This document shows positions 20,150-32,695 of a DNA stretch of 64,000 bases, piece by piece. Origin of the DNA: Mastigamoeba balamuthi (lineage: Eukaryota > Evosea > Mastigamoebida > Mastigamoebidae); NCBI GenBank assembly GCA_902651635.1, contig CACRSC010000010.1:303914-367913 (forward strand), given 5' to 3'. Below the pieces are notes generated by a model, which had not been told where the DNA came from, did no database searches, and worked only from the letters and a program-made list of their open reading frames with translations. Numbering within the stretch: position 1 is the first letter of the stretch; every line of letters starts with the position of its first letter. The position numbers and the translations under genes were made by a program.

Positions 20150-23100
20150 ATGTCGGGATCGTCTCCACCGCCCGGAAGCAACGGCACCACGACGACGGTC
20201 ACGCTCGGCAAGGGCGAGCTGCAGAGCCTGCTCTCGTTTGTCGAGCGCGCGTCGAGCTTCGTCACGAGCGGCGGCCGCAGCCCCACGGGCGCCGAGGACA
20301 AGGGCCGCGAGAGCCCCAACCCGCACCCCTCGATCGCCGGCCGCCGCTCGCCGGGCGCCGCCAGCCCCACGCCGCTCCAGCGTGCGCTTCTCACAAATGC
20401 CTGCGCCGCCCCGGAGAAATGCCTGCGTGGGCTGAGATATTTGCCGTGTGATTTTTTTCCTCTCCCGCGCAGAGGGGAACGTCGTGCCCTCGCTCTCGCC
20501 GTCGCTGACGGTCGAGGGGCTCAAGGAGATGGACAAGGAGCTCGTGGACGTGCTCGCCAAGTGCCGCCGCATACAGACGGGCGACGTGGAGCTCGAGAAG
20601 ACCCGCCACGAGACGGAGAAGTCTTACGGTGAGCTTCCCTCTGTGCCACCGCATCCCCGCTCTATTACACCACCGGGCCGAGAACGGGCGCCGGGATACC
20701 TCTTTTTTTCTGTGCTTTTTCCCTCGGAACAACACGATTTGGTACCGCGTTTTCGGTTTTCCTGACGGCGGGGACGCGCAGCCAAGCTCGCATCGGTCAA
20801 GGCGGAGCTCGTGTCGCTCGAGGATGAGCTCAAGAAGACGACGGAGAAGACCGTACGGGGTCCCCCTCTCCTGCGCTCGCTGGCGGGCCACGCGCTGACG
20901 GGCACGCGCGCAGAGGACGACGGAGATGGAGCTGAAGAGGAAGCAGAAGGACCTCGAGATGAAGATCGAGTCGGAGCGGCTGCGGCAGGAGCTGGAGATC
21001 CGCGACCTGCAGCGGCGCCTGGAGGAGGCGCAGCGGGCGGGGAGCTCCGAGTCGGCCGAGAGCAGGAAGCTGCGCGAGCAGCTGGCCAGGGAGAAGGCCG
21101 AGAACGAGCGCCTCAACGCGACCAAGCGCGAGATCATGTCGGAGCTCGAGTCGATCCGCCTGAAGCTGCAGGAGCAGGCGAACCTCAAGGCGCAGCTCGA
21201 GCAGCGGCGCTCGGAGAAGCTGCGCGAGCGCGAGCGCCTGCAGAAGAACCACGAGGAGAAGATGAAGAAGCTGCACAGGATGCTCGACGAGATGCTCTAC
21301 CAGGAGGGCCGCCTGCGCTCGGAGCAGGTCGACCTCAAGTACCAGAACGAGGAGCTCGGGCGCGCGGCCTCTGGCGCCGAGTCGGAGGCGCGCTACCGCG
21401 AGAAGCAGGCGAGGGCCAAGGCCGAGCACGTGTCTGCGCTCGAGACGGAGATCGCCAAGGCGTCGAAGCAGAAGGACCACCAGCGCTCAATGTACGACAT
21501 GGAGAAGGACCACCTCGACTCGGCCAAGAAGGGCGTGCGCCAGGCGGCGGCCTCGAAGAAGAAGGCCCGCGCGGAGCTCTACACGCAGCTCAACGAGAAG
21601 GAGTTCCAGCAGCAGCTGCTCGGCATGGCCCAGAGCGAGGTCAAGGACCTCGAGGAGCAGATGGAGACGGAGATCAGGAGGACCGAGAGCCTCAAGAAGG
21701 AGACCGCCAGCCTCCAGGCCGAGCACGAGGAGCTCTCCGTACGCGCTCTCAACCGCGGAGGTCGCGGCACTCACAGGGGACCGTTGTGCTGTGCAGACGC
21801 TGGTGGACGAGCAGGAGCAGCTCAAGGAGCAGATGCTCGACACGATCGCGCAGCAGAAGCAGGAGGCCATCGACACGCTCAAGAAGAGGCTCGAGCAGGT
21901 CAGAAAGCGCTCGGCGCAGATCGTGGCCGATGCCAAGAAGGACAGCGGCGACGCGCGCGCCAAGCTCGACGAGGTCATCGGCAACTACACGAAGCTGCAG
22001 ATCGACACGGACCAGAACCTCGCCGAGGCCCAGAGGGTCAAGCGCAACACCGAGAACGTCTACAAGGAGCTCGGCGACATCCGCGCGGGCAGCATCGCCC
22101 TCACGCAGGAGCTCGAGAGGGCCGGCAGGCTCGTCGAGCACGAGAAGACCAAGCGCGACGCGTGAGTCCCCCAATTCCCGGATTCGCGAATCCTGGATTC
22201 CTCCTCTCTGACCCCGGGAGCACAGCAAGGCGACGCAGGCCAAGACGCAGACGGTCAAGGCGATGAGGGCCGGCAGGGAGCTCGAAAACACGAAGAAGCA
22301 CAAGGAGTCTGTCGAGGAGACGAGGAGCGCGGCGCTGGTGGAGCTCGAGTCGGCCAAGGACAGGGCCGCGGCGCAGGAGGCGGCCAAGGGGAGGCTCGTG
22401 CAGGAGACTTCGGCGATGCAGTCGTCGCTGGACGACAAGCTCGCGGACGTCGAGTCGACGGCCGAGGCCGCGCACCTGGACATTGCCGAGGCCGAGGCCA
22501 ACGCCCAGCGCGACCTGCGAATCCAGGGCGCGCTCGCCGAGAAGGCGCAGCACAGCTTCGACGTTGCCGCTGCGGCCAAGGCCGAGGACGTGACGAAGCT
22601 CACGGTCGCCGAGCGCGAGGCCCGCGCGGCGGCCCTCGAGGTCGAGTCGCAGGCGCGCGCGCAGGAGGACGAGGCCAGGAAGCTCTCGAGGCGCGTGCTC
22701 GAGGAGTCGAAGCGAGCCGAGGCCGCCGCCGCCGACGCTGCCAGCGCGGCGGAGCAGGCGGACCAGGTCAGCGCGCAGGCAGAGGCCCGCGAGCGCGAGG
22801 CCCGCTACATGTCCGAGCGCAACCGCGTCGTCGCCGGCCGCGTGAGCAGCAAGCGCGAGAAGGCCGCCGAGGAAGAGGCCGCCGCGAGCGCTGCCGCCGA
22901 CTCGCTGGCGGTGGACCGCACGCTGCTCGAGAAGAAGGTGGCGGCCACGCAGCTCGAGATCGACGCCGAGCGCCGCAAGGAGAGGCAGGCGGCCGCGTCT
23001 GCCGAGCAGGAGCGCCAGCGCCGCCTCGCCGAGGCCGCGGACGCTGCCGTGGAGGAGACGGAGGAGGCGCGCGGGGACGCCGAGAAGGACCACCGGGAGA

Positions 23101-23285
23101 GGGTCGACCGCGAGGCGCGCCACACGCGCACCAAGCGCGAGGCGGAGCGCAGGCTGCAGCGCGAGAAGGAGGAGCGCCTCGAGGCGCTGACGCGCGAGCG
23201 CGAGGAGGAAGAGCGGCAGCGGGCTGCCCTCGCCTCGACGATATCGTCCTCGAAGCCGCGCTCGCCCAGAGTGATCTCATCGTGA
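20150..23285 (+). CDS. Long coiled-coil protein (902 aa)
   Basis: Six exons (20150-20381, 20473-20628, 20782-20852, 20914-21738, 21797-22161, 22226-23285) join in phase to 902 residues. The first ~75 residues are Ser/Pro/Gly-rich (MSGSSPPPGSNG). Almost everything from ~90 to the end is a continuous Glu/Lys/Arg/Ala-rich coiled coil, such as MELKRKQKDLEMKIESERL and HEEKMKKLHRMLDEMLYQE. The tail ends STISSSKPRSPRVISS, a basic Ser/Pro patch. There is no motor, GTPase or membrane segment. It is probably a cytoskeletal, centrosomal or tethering rod, but I cannot assign a family. The last intron (22162-22225) contains the palindromic GATTCGCGAATC. Confidence 0.85.
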
Positions 23286-23942
23286 TGGAGATGGGCGCGA
23301 GGGCACCGGGGGGCGAGCAACGCTCCTTGAGGGGGCGGGGGCCTCTACGCTGCTCCACTGCACAATGCACCACATCACCACACAACCACCCCAGACGGTT
23401 CTCCCAAGCTTGAAACACAACAGGCATTTTTTCTTTAGTCTTGGGTGGGTGTTGTAGTAGCGACGGGACGGTGGGACGGCAGTTGCCTTGCTCACTTCGG
23501 CTGCCTCACGCTCAAATGACCAATTTTGACTGGACAGAGGGCGTGTACTGTTCCGTCCTGACTTTGGGTGCATGGCAAGCAGTGGGCGTGCGGTAGACTA
23601 ACGGCATGGGGTGGGAGTACTTGGGGCAGGGGAGATAGGAACGGGACAGAGAAACGAAATTTGCGTTCTATAACTCGAAGAACGAGAATTCGATGAAAGG
23701 AATTGCGGTTGAAAGTCATGTTATGCGTTCGGAGGTCGCAGGCCGGCACCCCACGGGGCTCGGGTGTCCTCCGGTGCGCCCCGCAGATACCGCGGATATC
23801 TTGCGCGATATTATTCTCCCCCGGATTCCCTGCTGAAAAAGTGAAGAGTTTTTGCGGCGTGCGCGTTTGAGTGGTCCCCGTCCCCCTTGCCCACCAGCTC
23901 TCAGCCCAGTGGCCACCACCCCAACGCCCCCCACCCCGCACA
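23286..23942. other. Spacer upstream of the large kinase-GTPase gene
   Basis: Holds the 3' UTR of the coiled-coil gene and the promoter of the next plus-strand gene, with RATATY elements at 23795-23812. The middle (23560-23760) is less GC-rich. No gene is supported. Confidence 0.5.
23795..23812 (+). promoter_or_regulatory. RATATY pair upstream of the kinase-GTPase gene
   Basis: GATATC (23795-23800) and GATATT (23807-23812), 131-148 nt upstream of the ATG at 23943 and just before a CCCGGATTC sequence. Confidence 0.45.
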
Positions 23943-26900
23943 ATGGGCAACGACCATTCCAAGGCCCGGAACGTCTTCGACAAGATCGCCGGCGGAGGCC
24001 CGTAGCCCCTCCGTCCCAACTATTTTCCTCCCCCTCCCCCCTCTCTCTCCTCCTCCTGCCCGCAGCGGTCACCCCGTATTGAACTTCCCGCGCGGCGCTC
24101 GACTGCCGCCTCCGCCCCCGCGCAGGGACGTCGGGCGTGCTGAAGCTCGACAACCTGCTGAGCTTCCAGGGGCTCCCTGGCGTGGACCACCCCGTCACGC
24201 ACAGCCCCATGCTGCTCTTCCGCGTGCGCCCTCTCCCCCTCTGTGCTGCGCGTGCCCTGGGGCCCCCCCACCCCCATTCAGGCCTCTGACGCGGGCGTGG
24301 GCTCCCTCGCCCCCATCGCACCCCCCCTTGCAGTTCGACTCGTCGCAGCGCGGCTCGATCAACCTGGAGGAGTTCCAGCAGCTGCTCAAGTACCTCAACC
24401 AGGCAGAGCGCTCCTACATCAAGAAGAAGCGAGCCCCCGGCGCCAAGAAGACGTCGCAGTGCGCCAGCGGGGAGGGCCTCCTCCTGCTCCTGCTCCTCGG
24501 ACCCTGACACGCCGCGCAGGGCTGTGAGGAACATCGACCTCGAGCAGATCGCCAGCGCCAGCGAGGACCCCACAGCGCCCATTCCGATGATCACGGGCGC
24601 CGCGCCGCTGCCGCCGACGCCGGGCATCGACGGCGGGTCGGCGGTGGCGGGGCCGCAGGGGCAGGAGGGCGCGGGGGACGGCGAGGGCTCCGGGGGCGCC
24701 GAGGGCGAGGACTACGACCCGGAGCTGGTCGAGATGCTCTCTGCAGAGGTCAACCAGTTCATCGGCAAGGTCCTCCAGCTGCCCGAGAGCCGCGACCAGT
24801 TCATCACGTGGCTCTTCAAGCTCGTGCGTCACTTCGCTCCCCCACCCCACCCCGTTCCTCCTGCTGCTTCTGCTGCCGCGTCGCCTGTGCCAGGGGGGAG
24901 GTGCCATCGTGGCCGTTGAGCTCCTCTGTTCTTGTGCTTTTCCTTCTGGTTTTCCGTGTGGCTTTTTTCTTTTCTTTTTTGTCGCGTCCGCAGAACACTT
25001 TCCCAGCCCACCTGTTTTGGACGGTGCCGATTTCGTCTTGGAAACTGGCATTCCGCTTCTGTCTTTTTCCCATCCCCCACCTTTGCATCGAGCACGACTG
25101 ACGGGCAACGCACGGGCAGGCCGACACGGACAACAGCAGCCAGATCAAGGAGGATCAGCTGCAGCTCCTGCTGCAGGCGCTGGAGAGCGACGGCATTACC
25201 GCCGACTCGCTGACTTGCGAAGCTGTTTGTCCCCTCCTCCCCTTCTCTGCACTGCGCTCTCTCTCTCTCTTTCCCTCTCCCTTTCGTCGGCATCAGCCCT
25301 CCTCTTCTCCTCCGCGTCTCTCTTTGCTTTCTGGCATCCCCTGCTCTTGGCCAACACACGCTCTCTGTGCGTGTGGGTGTAGTTGCCGGCCCAGGACAAG
25401 TCCACGACGTCCAAGAAGATCCTTGACGAGTACGACCCGAGCCACACGGGTTTCCTCAGCAAGGAGGCCTTCATGGCCCTCGCGGACGTCATCCTCAAGA
25501 GCTACGCGCTCCGCTCAGCCGACATGGTGCCGCAGTGCCCCCGCAAGCAACGGCAGCAGCAGAGCACCTTCTCTGACAGGCGAACCCGCTGAAAACCCGA
25601 ACAGAAATCGGACAAGATTGGCAAGTATACGCTGTCGCGAAAGCTGGGCGAGGGCAGCCAGGCGGCAGTGCGACTGGGGATCGACACGCGAACGGGGGAG
25701 CGCAAGGCAGTGAAGATATTTCCTAAGGGAAACGTGGCCGACATGTCCAGGCTCGACGTCGAGATCAGGGCGATGACGGTGCTGCGCCACAAGAACATCG
25801 TCTCCCTCGAAGAGGTCCTAGAGACAGAAGATCACGTGAGCAACGCCATCTCTCCGCCATCCCTGCATACGTTTCTGTCTCTGTCTCTGCCCCCGACTTT
25901 CTCTGTAATGTCTCTCTGTTGGAGACGCCAGAGGGTCGAAGATGGTCTCTGAGTCAAGTCTCTAGAGAGTCTAGAGGGGCAGCAAGGAGGCAGTCACTCT
26001 TGTGTGCATCTGACCCCCCTTGATCCTAAGGTTTTCTTCATCATGGAGCTCTGCGCCGGTGGCAACCTGGCGGACCACGTGAGCGTCAGCCCGCTCTCGG
26101 AGGACTATGTGCGTCTGTTCTTCACACAGATCGCTGAGGGCATCAAGTACTGCCACTCGAAGGTCCGTGTCCCTCTCCATCCTGCCAGCGGTAAGCCCAG
26201 CTCACCTGTTTGCGCGCGGGGGACTGTGCTGCAGGGTGTATGCCACAGGGACATGAAGCTCGAGAACATTCTGCTGGACGTAGACGGCAAGACCGTCAAG
26301 GTGTGCGACTTTGGCCACGCAGGAATCTTCAGCCAGGGCTGGGACATCTTCTCCACCGCGCTGCTGGGCAGCCTCTACCACATCTCGCCCGAGCAGATCG
26401 AGAACCGCTGCTACAGCGGCGAGAAGATCGACGTGTGGGCTCTGGGCGTGGCGCTCTACAGGATGCTCGCCGGCGGCAAGGCGCCGTTCTTCACGTCAAA
26501 CATGGTCGAGATGGCCGAGCGCATCCGCACGGGCAAGTACACACCTTTCGAGGGCGGGTCCGTCTCTGCTGCCGCCGAGGACCTTGTGCGCAGCATCCTG
26601 CGCCCGGACCCCGACGAGCGCCCGTCGATCGACACCATCCTGAAGCACCGCTGGCTCACCGCCACGCCCATACCCCCGTCGCTGCCCTCCCTCCTGAGCG
26701 AAGTGGTGCGCTCTTCGTTCCCCCCCCCCCGCTTCCTCTCGCTGCAGCGCTGGACTAACGCCGCGGGCTGATACCCAGCTTGTCGTCAACTGCCTGGTCA
26801 TGAGCCTGGACCTGGTGATGTCCACGCTGTACGCCGTGCTGCGCAGCCAGGACATCCGCTACGCCCGAGCTAAGGAAGGCACGCCCGCGACCCTGCCCGA

Positions 26901-29900
26901 GCCCCTCTTCTTTCTCATTCTCACGCCCTACCGACAAAAACAGACCACTACATGCTCAGGTGCCACAAGCAGTCGGACGACATGAAGTTCCAGGTGACGT
27001 GCCGCCAGATCTTGCGCGAGGAGCTCTCGGAGGGCGAGGCGGACAGCTACTCTGTCATCACGCCGTCCGAGTCGTCCGACTCGCTGGCCAGCTTCTCGTC
27101 CTCGGACACCGAGGACGACGAGATCGCCGACGCGTTCTCCCTGGAGAGGGGGTCCGAGGGCCCCGAGGCGGCGGTCATCGGGAGCCTTCCGAAGCATATT
27201 GTGTTCCCCGCCTGCCAGCTGCTCGACGGCGGCGCAGCGACGGGCGTCCAGGTGCCGGACACGGCGCCGGCGCCGCTGGTGGAGGCCCAGCCCTCGGAGC
27301 CCTCGTCGACTGTGCTGCGCCCCGCCGCCGCCCCGGACACAGCGATGAAGCCGTCGCCGCTGGACTCGCCTCTGGACCCTTCCCAGCCGCCGGCGATACA
27401 GCTGTCGGTCAAGAGCCCCTCTGGGGAGCACGACACGGCGGCCGACCTCAGCATGGACCCCACGCCGCCGCTGCAGGAGCAGCAGCAGCACAAGGGCGTC
27501 GAGCCCTCGGCGGTCGCGAGGAGGATCGCGGGGCTCAAGGAGCTGTCCGAGGACGACCTCTCCAAGGAGGAGAAGCAGCACGAGAAGACGGGCGAGGTCA
27601 TCCGCATAGAGTTCTCGTTCACGAGCGGCGACGGCGCCAAGTTCAGGCGGCAGGCCCGGGCGCTCCGCTCGGCCGTCGAGAAGCACCTGCGCGCGTCGGC
27701 GATTGTGCGGTCGCGGCCGCTGCGCGGGCTCAACACGGACCAGCTGCTCGAGAGCGCCGCGGTGCTCGCGCAGCAGTTCCGCGACGCCTTCTCGGAGCAG
27801 CTGCAGGAGGAGAAGGCGACGGTGCTGCTGCTGGGCAGGAAGGGCTCGGGCAAGAGCTCCGTGGCGAGGGTCGTCTTCGGCGCGAAGCTCGACAGCACCA
27901 AGCGCATCAGGAGCGAGTACCTGAAGAACAGCGGCGGGGGCGTGCCGCCGTCGGACTCGAAGCACTTCAAGCGTGTGGCGCTGCTGGGCAAGCCGATTGT
28001 GCTGTACGACACGAGCGGGTTCGACATTGCCGAGCAGCACGAGTTTATACAGGAGATCAGCAAGTTTGTCGACGACAGCAAGGACCAGTCGCAGTTCCTC
28101 GCGCCCCTCGCGCCGTCGTCTTCGGGCTCGGGCCCCGGACACCACAAGCACCGCAAGCAGGAGGTGATGAAGCCCAAGGAGACAATCCACGTCGTCTGGT
28201 ACATCGTCGACGGCAGCACCTCGTGCTTCGACCCCTTCGAGTACCAGTGCGTGATCCGCTTTATGTTCGCGTGTGTGTGCTAAGCGGTGAGGGTCATCCT
28301 GCAGGTTCAGCAAGACCATACTGGAGAAGGTCAACGTGCCCGTCATCGTGCTGATCAACAAGGCCGACAAGTGCACTCCTGAGGAGCTCGACAAGCTCAT
28401 CAAGACGATCGAGACGCTGGACATCCCCAATCTCAAGGGTTCGTTCTCCCGCCGCCCACGGGTCCCTCCCCAATGTGTCAGTTGTCGGGATCAGGCGATG
28501 GTGTGTCGTCACACTACGAGAGCCGCAGTGCACTGCAACGAGAACCGTCCGGGGTGTGAATGGGGGAGTCCGCGGGGACCTTTTTCGTTGCGACTGAGCG
28601 AGCGATGCCTCGTACGCAGGTGTTGTGCCGACGGTGGCGGTAGAGCGGCTGGCGCAGCCCCCGGAGCACTGCAAGAGGTGCGGGTCGCAGTTCATCTCGG
28701 TGGCGCGCAAGAGCCTCTACTGGCGCTGCGGCGAGTGCCACTACCAGGAGGACCTGCCCGTGCTGGTCGAGACGTCGGGGCTCAAGACGGTCAGCGACCT
28801 GACGCTGAAGCTCGTGCCGTCGCGCGTGCGCGAGGGCTTCGTGTCGGGCCAGAAGGTCTCGATCAACAGCAAGCTCGACGCGTCCAAGCAGATCATCTCC
28901 GAGTTCAACGGCTACCGCTGCAAGGGCGACTTCAACGCCAAGCGCGTCCTCAGGATGCTCGCGCGCCTCTGCAACCTCTGGGACATCGCGACGCCCGTCA
29001 AGAACGCCTCGGTCGAGGGCTTCGGCGTGCCGTCGGCCGCCGTCTCGCGCGCCCCGACGCCCGCCGACGGCCACCTCTCGATACCGCTCGAGCCCGTCGT
29101 CGAGTCGGTCTCTGCCGTCCCCGTGGCCTCTGTGCCGCTGCCCGTCACGGTCCCCAGCGTGACGCCCGCGCTGCAGATCCCCGTGGCCCCGCCGCACGCG
29201 CCGCTGCCCGAGAGCGTCCCGCAGGCGCCGGCCGTCGTGACGACGGCGCCGCCGCCGTCGGCGGTGATGTCGCCGCGGATGGCAAAGCTCCCGCCCGACG
29301 TCGCGGTGCCGTCGGCGGCTGTGGCGGCGCCCGCGCAGATGATACTGGACCAGGAGGAGGACTCGGACATGAGCAGCGAGTCGGACTTTGACGACGACGA
29401 CGACCTCAGCCTCGTGGCGCACCCCATCGCGCAGCAGATCCTCACGCTCGCGATGCCGCTGCTCGAGCAGGGCGGCGACGCCGCGGTCCCGCCGCAGTCG
29501 GGCAGCGCCAAGCCCTCGGGCGCCACGGCCTCTGTCTCTGCGGGGAGCGCGGTCAGCTCGCCGACGCAGCCCGCGGCGCAGTCCAAGCCCCAGGCCCCCG
29601 CACAGCAGCAGCCCGCGGACGCGCACGCTGCGCCCCTGTCGCAGCACGGGTCCCCGTCGCAGCAGCAGCAGCAGATGCCGCGCGACGGGTACGGGTGGGG
29701 CTGGGGGTTCGTGGACAGGCTCAAGAGCGTGCTGGGCCTCATCAACAAGCAGGAGACGCCCGACTCGAGCCCCGGGCAGAAGAAGGCGCGCCCCAGCACC
29801 GCCAGGCCGGCCCCCGTCGCGGCGGCGTCGGCGACGGCGGAGGAGGACGCCGGGGGCTCGGTGGCCGCGTCGCCCAGCGCCAAGACGGCGCCGTCGCCCG

Positions 29901-32299
29901 GCCCGACCAAGGACGCGCTGCTCTCTGTCGCCGTCGCCATCGCGTGGACCGAGGCCCTCATGCGCCTGCACCTCGTGCGTGCTCCCCTCCCCCCAATCCG
30001 CTGGGCGCGGGTTGGAGCGCTCCTCACTGACGGGTCTGGTCGGGTTTTGGCTGCCGGCGTGTAGCTGCTCGTGGAGAGGGGCGTCGAGATACCCAAGGAC
30101 TCGCGGAGGGCGGGCGGGGGGACGCTGTCGCGCGAGGAGCGGCGCAACCTGCGGCGGACCAAGGAGACGATCTTCGCGATGGTCAAGGAGTGCGTCGACA
30201 CGGCCTTCGTGTCGTTCAACGAGGACCGCGTGCTGCTCTTCTACGAGAAGCTGCGCGAGACGCCGCTCGACGAGGTGCTCTCGTCGATCCTCAAGCCCCC
30301 GGAGCCCGTGCCGGCCCCGGAGCCCGCGCGCCCCAAGTCGGTCAACGCGCCGCAGCCCGGCCTGGCGACGCCCCCGGGCCCCGCGCAGCAGCAGCAGCAG
30401 CAGCACGAGTCCCCGCCCGTCGACACGTTCATCCTCGAGCAGGCGGCCGCGTCGATCAAGCGCGGGCCCTCGGTCGCCGCGCACACGCCGCCGCTGGCAC
30501 CGGGAGCGGGCGCTGCGCCCGCGGCTGCCGCTGCCGCCGCGGACGTGTCGTCGCCGCACGGGATGGGGCCGGCGCCGCTGCCGCTGGCGGCGAGCAACCC
30601 GTCGAGCCTGCGGACGTCGACGCAGTCGCTGTTCGTGAGCCCCGAGGCCGTCGCGAGGCAGCAGCAGGAGCACGCGGCGCAGGTGCAGGCGGCGCTGGCG
30701 ACGGTGGGGTCCGCGACGTCGACGCCGCTGGCGCTAGCGGCGTCGGTGCCGCACAGCACGACGGCGCCGCCGCCGCCGCTGCAGATCAACGCGCTGGCGC
30801 CCGCGCCGCTGCCGATACCCGCGTCGTCGTCGTCGGTGCAGCTCAAGCAGCCGGCGGCAGAGGCGACGACTCCCAAGTCGGTGCCGATCAGCACGCCGAC
30901 GTCGCCCGCCGCGGGGTCGTTTGTGCAGTCGCACAACCTGACGCCGACGCAGCAGCTCTACATGCCCGCGGGCGTGACGCCCAAGGCGCTGACGGTCGAA
31001 ATGCTGCTCAAGACGCCCACGCAGCAGTCGCCCACGATGGCACCCGGGGCGCCGGCCGTCCAGATCGCGCCGCTGAACCTCTTCTGCTCGTCGACGTCGT
31101 CGTCGCTGCCGTCGTCGCCGCGCGGCGTCCGGCCGCAGCCGCACGCGGCGGGCGACGCGGCGGCGATGGTGGCGGCCGCGGCCGCGTTGGGGTCGCCGTC
31201 GCCGCGCATGCACCCGAAGCTCGGGAGGCTCTCGTCGCTGCCCGACCTCGCGTCGTCGTTCCAGCCGTTCCCCTCGCCGCACTCGGCGCGCGAGCACACG
31301 TCGTCGATCCTCTCGCCCTCGGGCATGCACGTCGCCGCGTCGTCGCACGCGTCGTCGACGCCGCTGACGCCGCTCGAGCACAAGCCGCCCGCCCTGGAGC
31401 AGCTGCACCCCCTCACCGCTGCCGCCGCCGCCGCCGCGCCCGCTGTGGCCACCGTCGTCGCCGTCCCGCTGCCCGCCGCTGCCCCTGTCGCTGGCCCTCC
31501 TGCCCCAGCCCCCGCGGACTCTGCGGGCGCCCTGGCCGCCGCCGTCGTCGGCTCGAGCACCGCGTCGCCGCCGCCGGCCCCGGCGTCGCCCGCGAACGCG
31601 GTGCGCATCCCGCTGGCGGCGTCGCCGAGCACGCAGGCGGGGACGCCGCCGCCCAAGCCCCGGCACCCGCTGGACGCCTCGCCATCTGCGGAGCGCGTGG
31701 TCGTCGTTGGCGCGCATGCGGGCGCGTTCTCCCCCGTCGTGGCCGCGGCCGCGCAGGCGCCGGGCTCGACCGGCGGCCCCGTCGCGCTGTCGATGACGGC
31801 CGCGCCCTCTGCGCCGGCGGTGCAGGTGGTGGCCCCGAGGGCCGTCGTCAAGATCATCGAGTCGAGCGAGCTGGCGGTGGCGGAGCCCCCGAGGGTGCCG
31901 GTGCCCGCGGTGATACCGATCATGCCGAGCGTGCTGACGTCGCTCAGAACGAGCGCCGGGTCGCCCGTCGTCGCCGTGACGGTCCCCGCCAACGCCCCCG
32001 CCCCCATACGATCAGAAGCGCACCTCGCGGCTGCGGCTGCTGCGGCCGCCGAGCTCGCCGAGCGCGTAAGTACGCCCATCCTGGGCCCCAAGCCGCAGAG
32101 CCAGGCCCCGCACCCGCCCCCGATACAGCCCCTGCCACAGACGCAGCAGCAGCAGCAGCAGCAGGCCCAGCCCCAACCTCAGCAGCAGCAGCAGCAGGCC
32201 CAGGCCCAGGCCCAGCCCCAGCAGCAGCAGCAGGCCCAGGCCCAGCCCCAGCCCCAGCAGCAGCAGGCAGCTGCTGGCAGCGACGCAGCGCCCAAGTAG
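23943..32299 (+). CDS. EF-hand / protein kinase / KA1-like / P-loop GTPase fusion (~2,270 aa)
   Basis: Exons 24126-24223, 24334-24458, 24520-24823, 25120-25224, 25383-25526, 25605-25835, 26031-26162, 26235-26702, 26779-26878, 26944-28270, 28305-28438, 28620-29974 and 30065-32299 follow a first exon at 23943. Phase is kept at every junction; introns 1 and 10 need GC donors. N-terminus MGNDHSK fits N-myristoylation. EF-type loops start near D53, D196 and D247. The kinase has GEGSQAAV (292-299), K314, HRD (402-404), DFG (423-425) and SPE. A KA1-like region spans ~555-610. The GTPase has GRKGSGKSS (~885), DTSG (~943) and NKAD (~1048), followed by a CxxC-x15-CxxC ribbon (~1092-1114). The remaining ~1,000 residues are largely Ala/Pro/Ser/Gln-rich. 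It is probably a membrane-linked, calcium-responsive kinase with an in-cis G domain. GT at 32066 (GTAAGT) could allow an alternative 3' end. Confidence 0.8.
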
Positions 32300-32695
32300 T
32301 GTCTAGTCTCGTGGCAGACAACTCTGTTGTTGTTCTCCCAGCAGCCGTTTTCATGCTCTGTTACATGAAAGGCTGTCAAGTACACACACAAGCACAAACA
32401 AGCACACAGGCCGCCAACAACGGAACTCCCCCTACCTTCGTTCGGGCCCTAACTCAGCTGCCCTCCTTGTTCACCCGTCCTGTGTGTGGGCCGAACAGTG
32501 GCCGGCAACCGTCTCACGAGGACGACAAACAATGTTTTCCCGAGACTACATGTGAGCCAGAATCCAAATGTGAGTTCTGGAATGCCGAATCCAGCCGGTG
32601 ATATCTGTTGGCCCAGATTTCCCGGGGTGAGATATTTTGGGTTGTTAACAACCAACAGAGCGTCTCTGGGGTGCGTAGCAACGCCGCGAACCACA
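32300..32695. other. Spacer with RATATY pair before CSN8
   Basis: 3' UTR of the large gene and promoter of CSN8. The elements at 32600-32636 are the only feature I can support. Confidence 0.55.
32600..32636 (+). promoter_or_regulatory. RATATY pair upstream of CSN8
   Basis: GATATC (32600-32605) and GATATT (32631-32636), 60-96 nt upstream of the ATG at 32696. Confidence 0.5.

Noticed and set aside
23943-28283. Splitting the large gene into an EF-hand gene, a kinase gene and a GTPase gene
   Set aside because: No stop codon, spacer or upstream element separates the parts and every exon junction keeps phase. The split remains testable but is not what the sequence shows.
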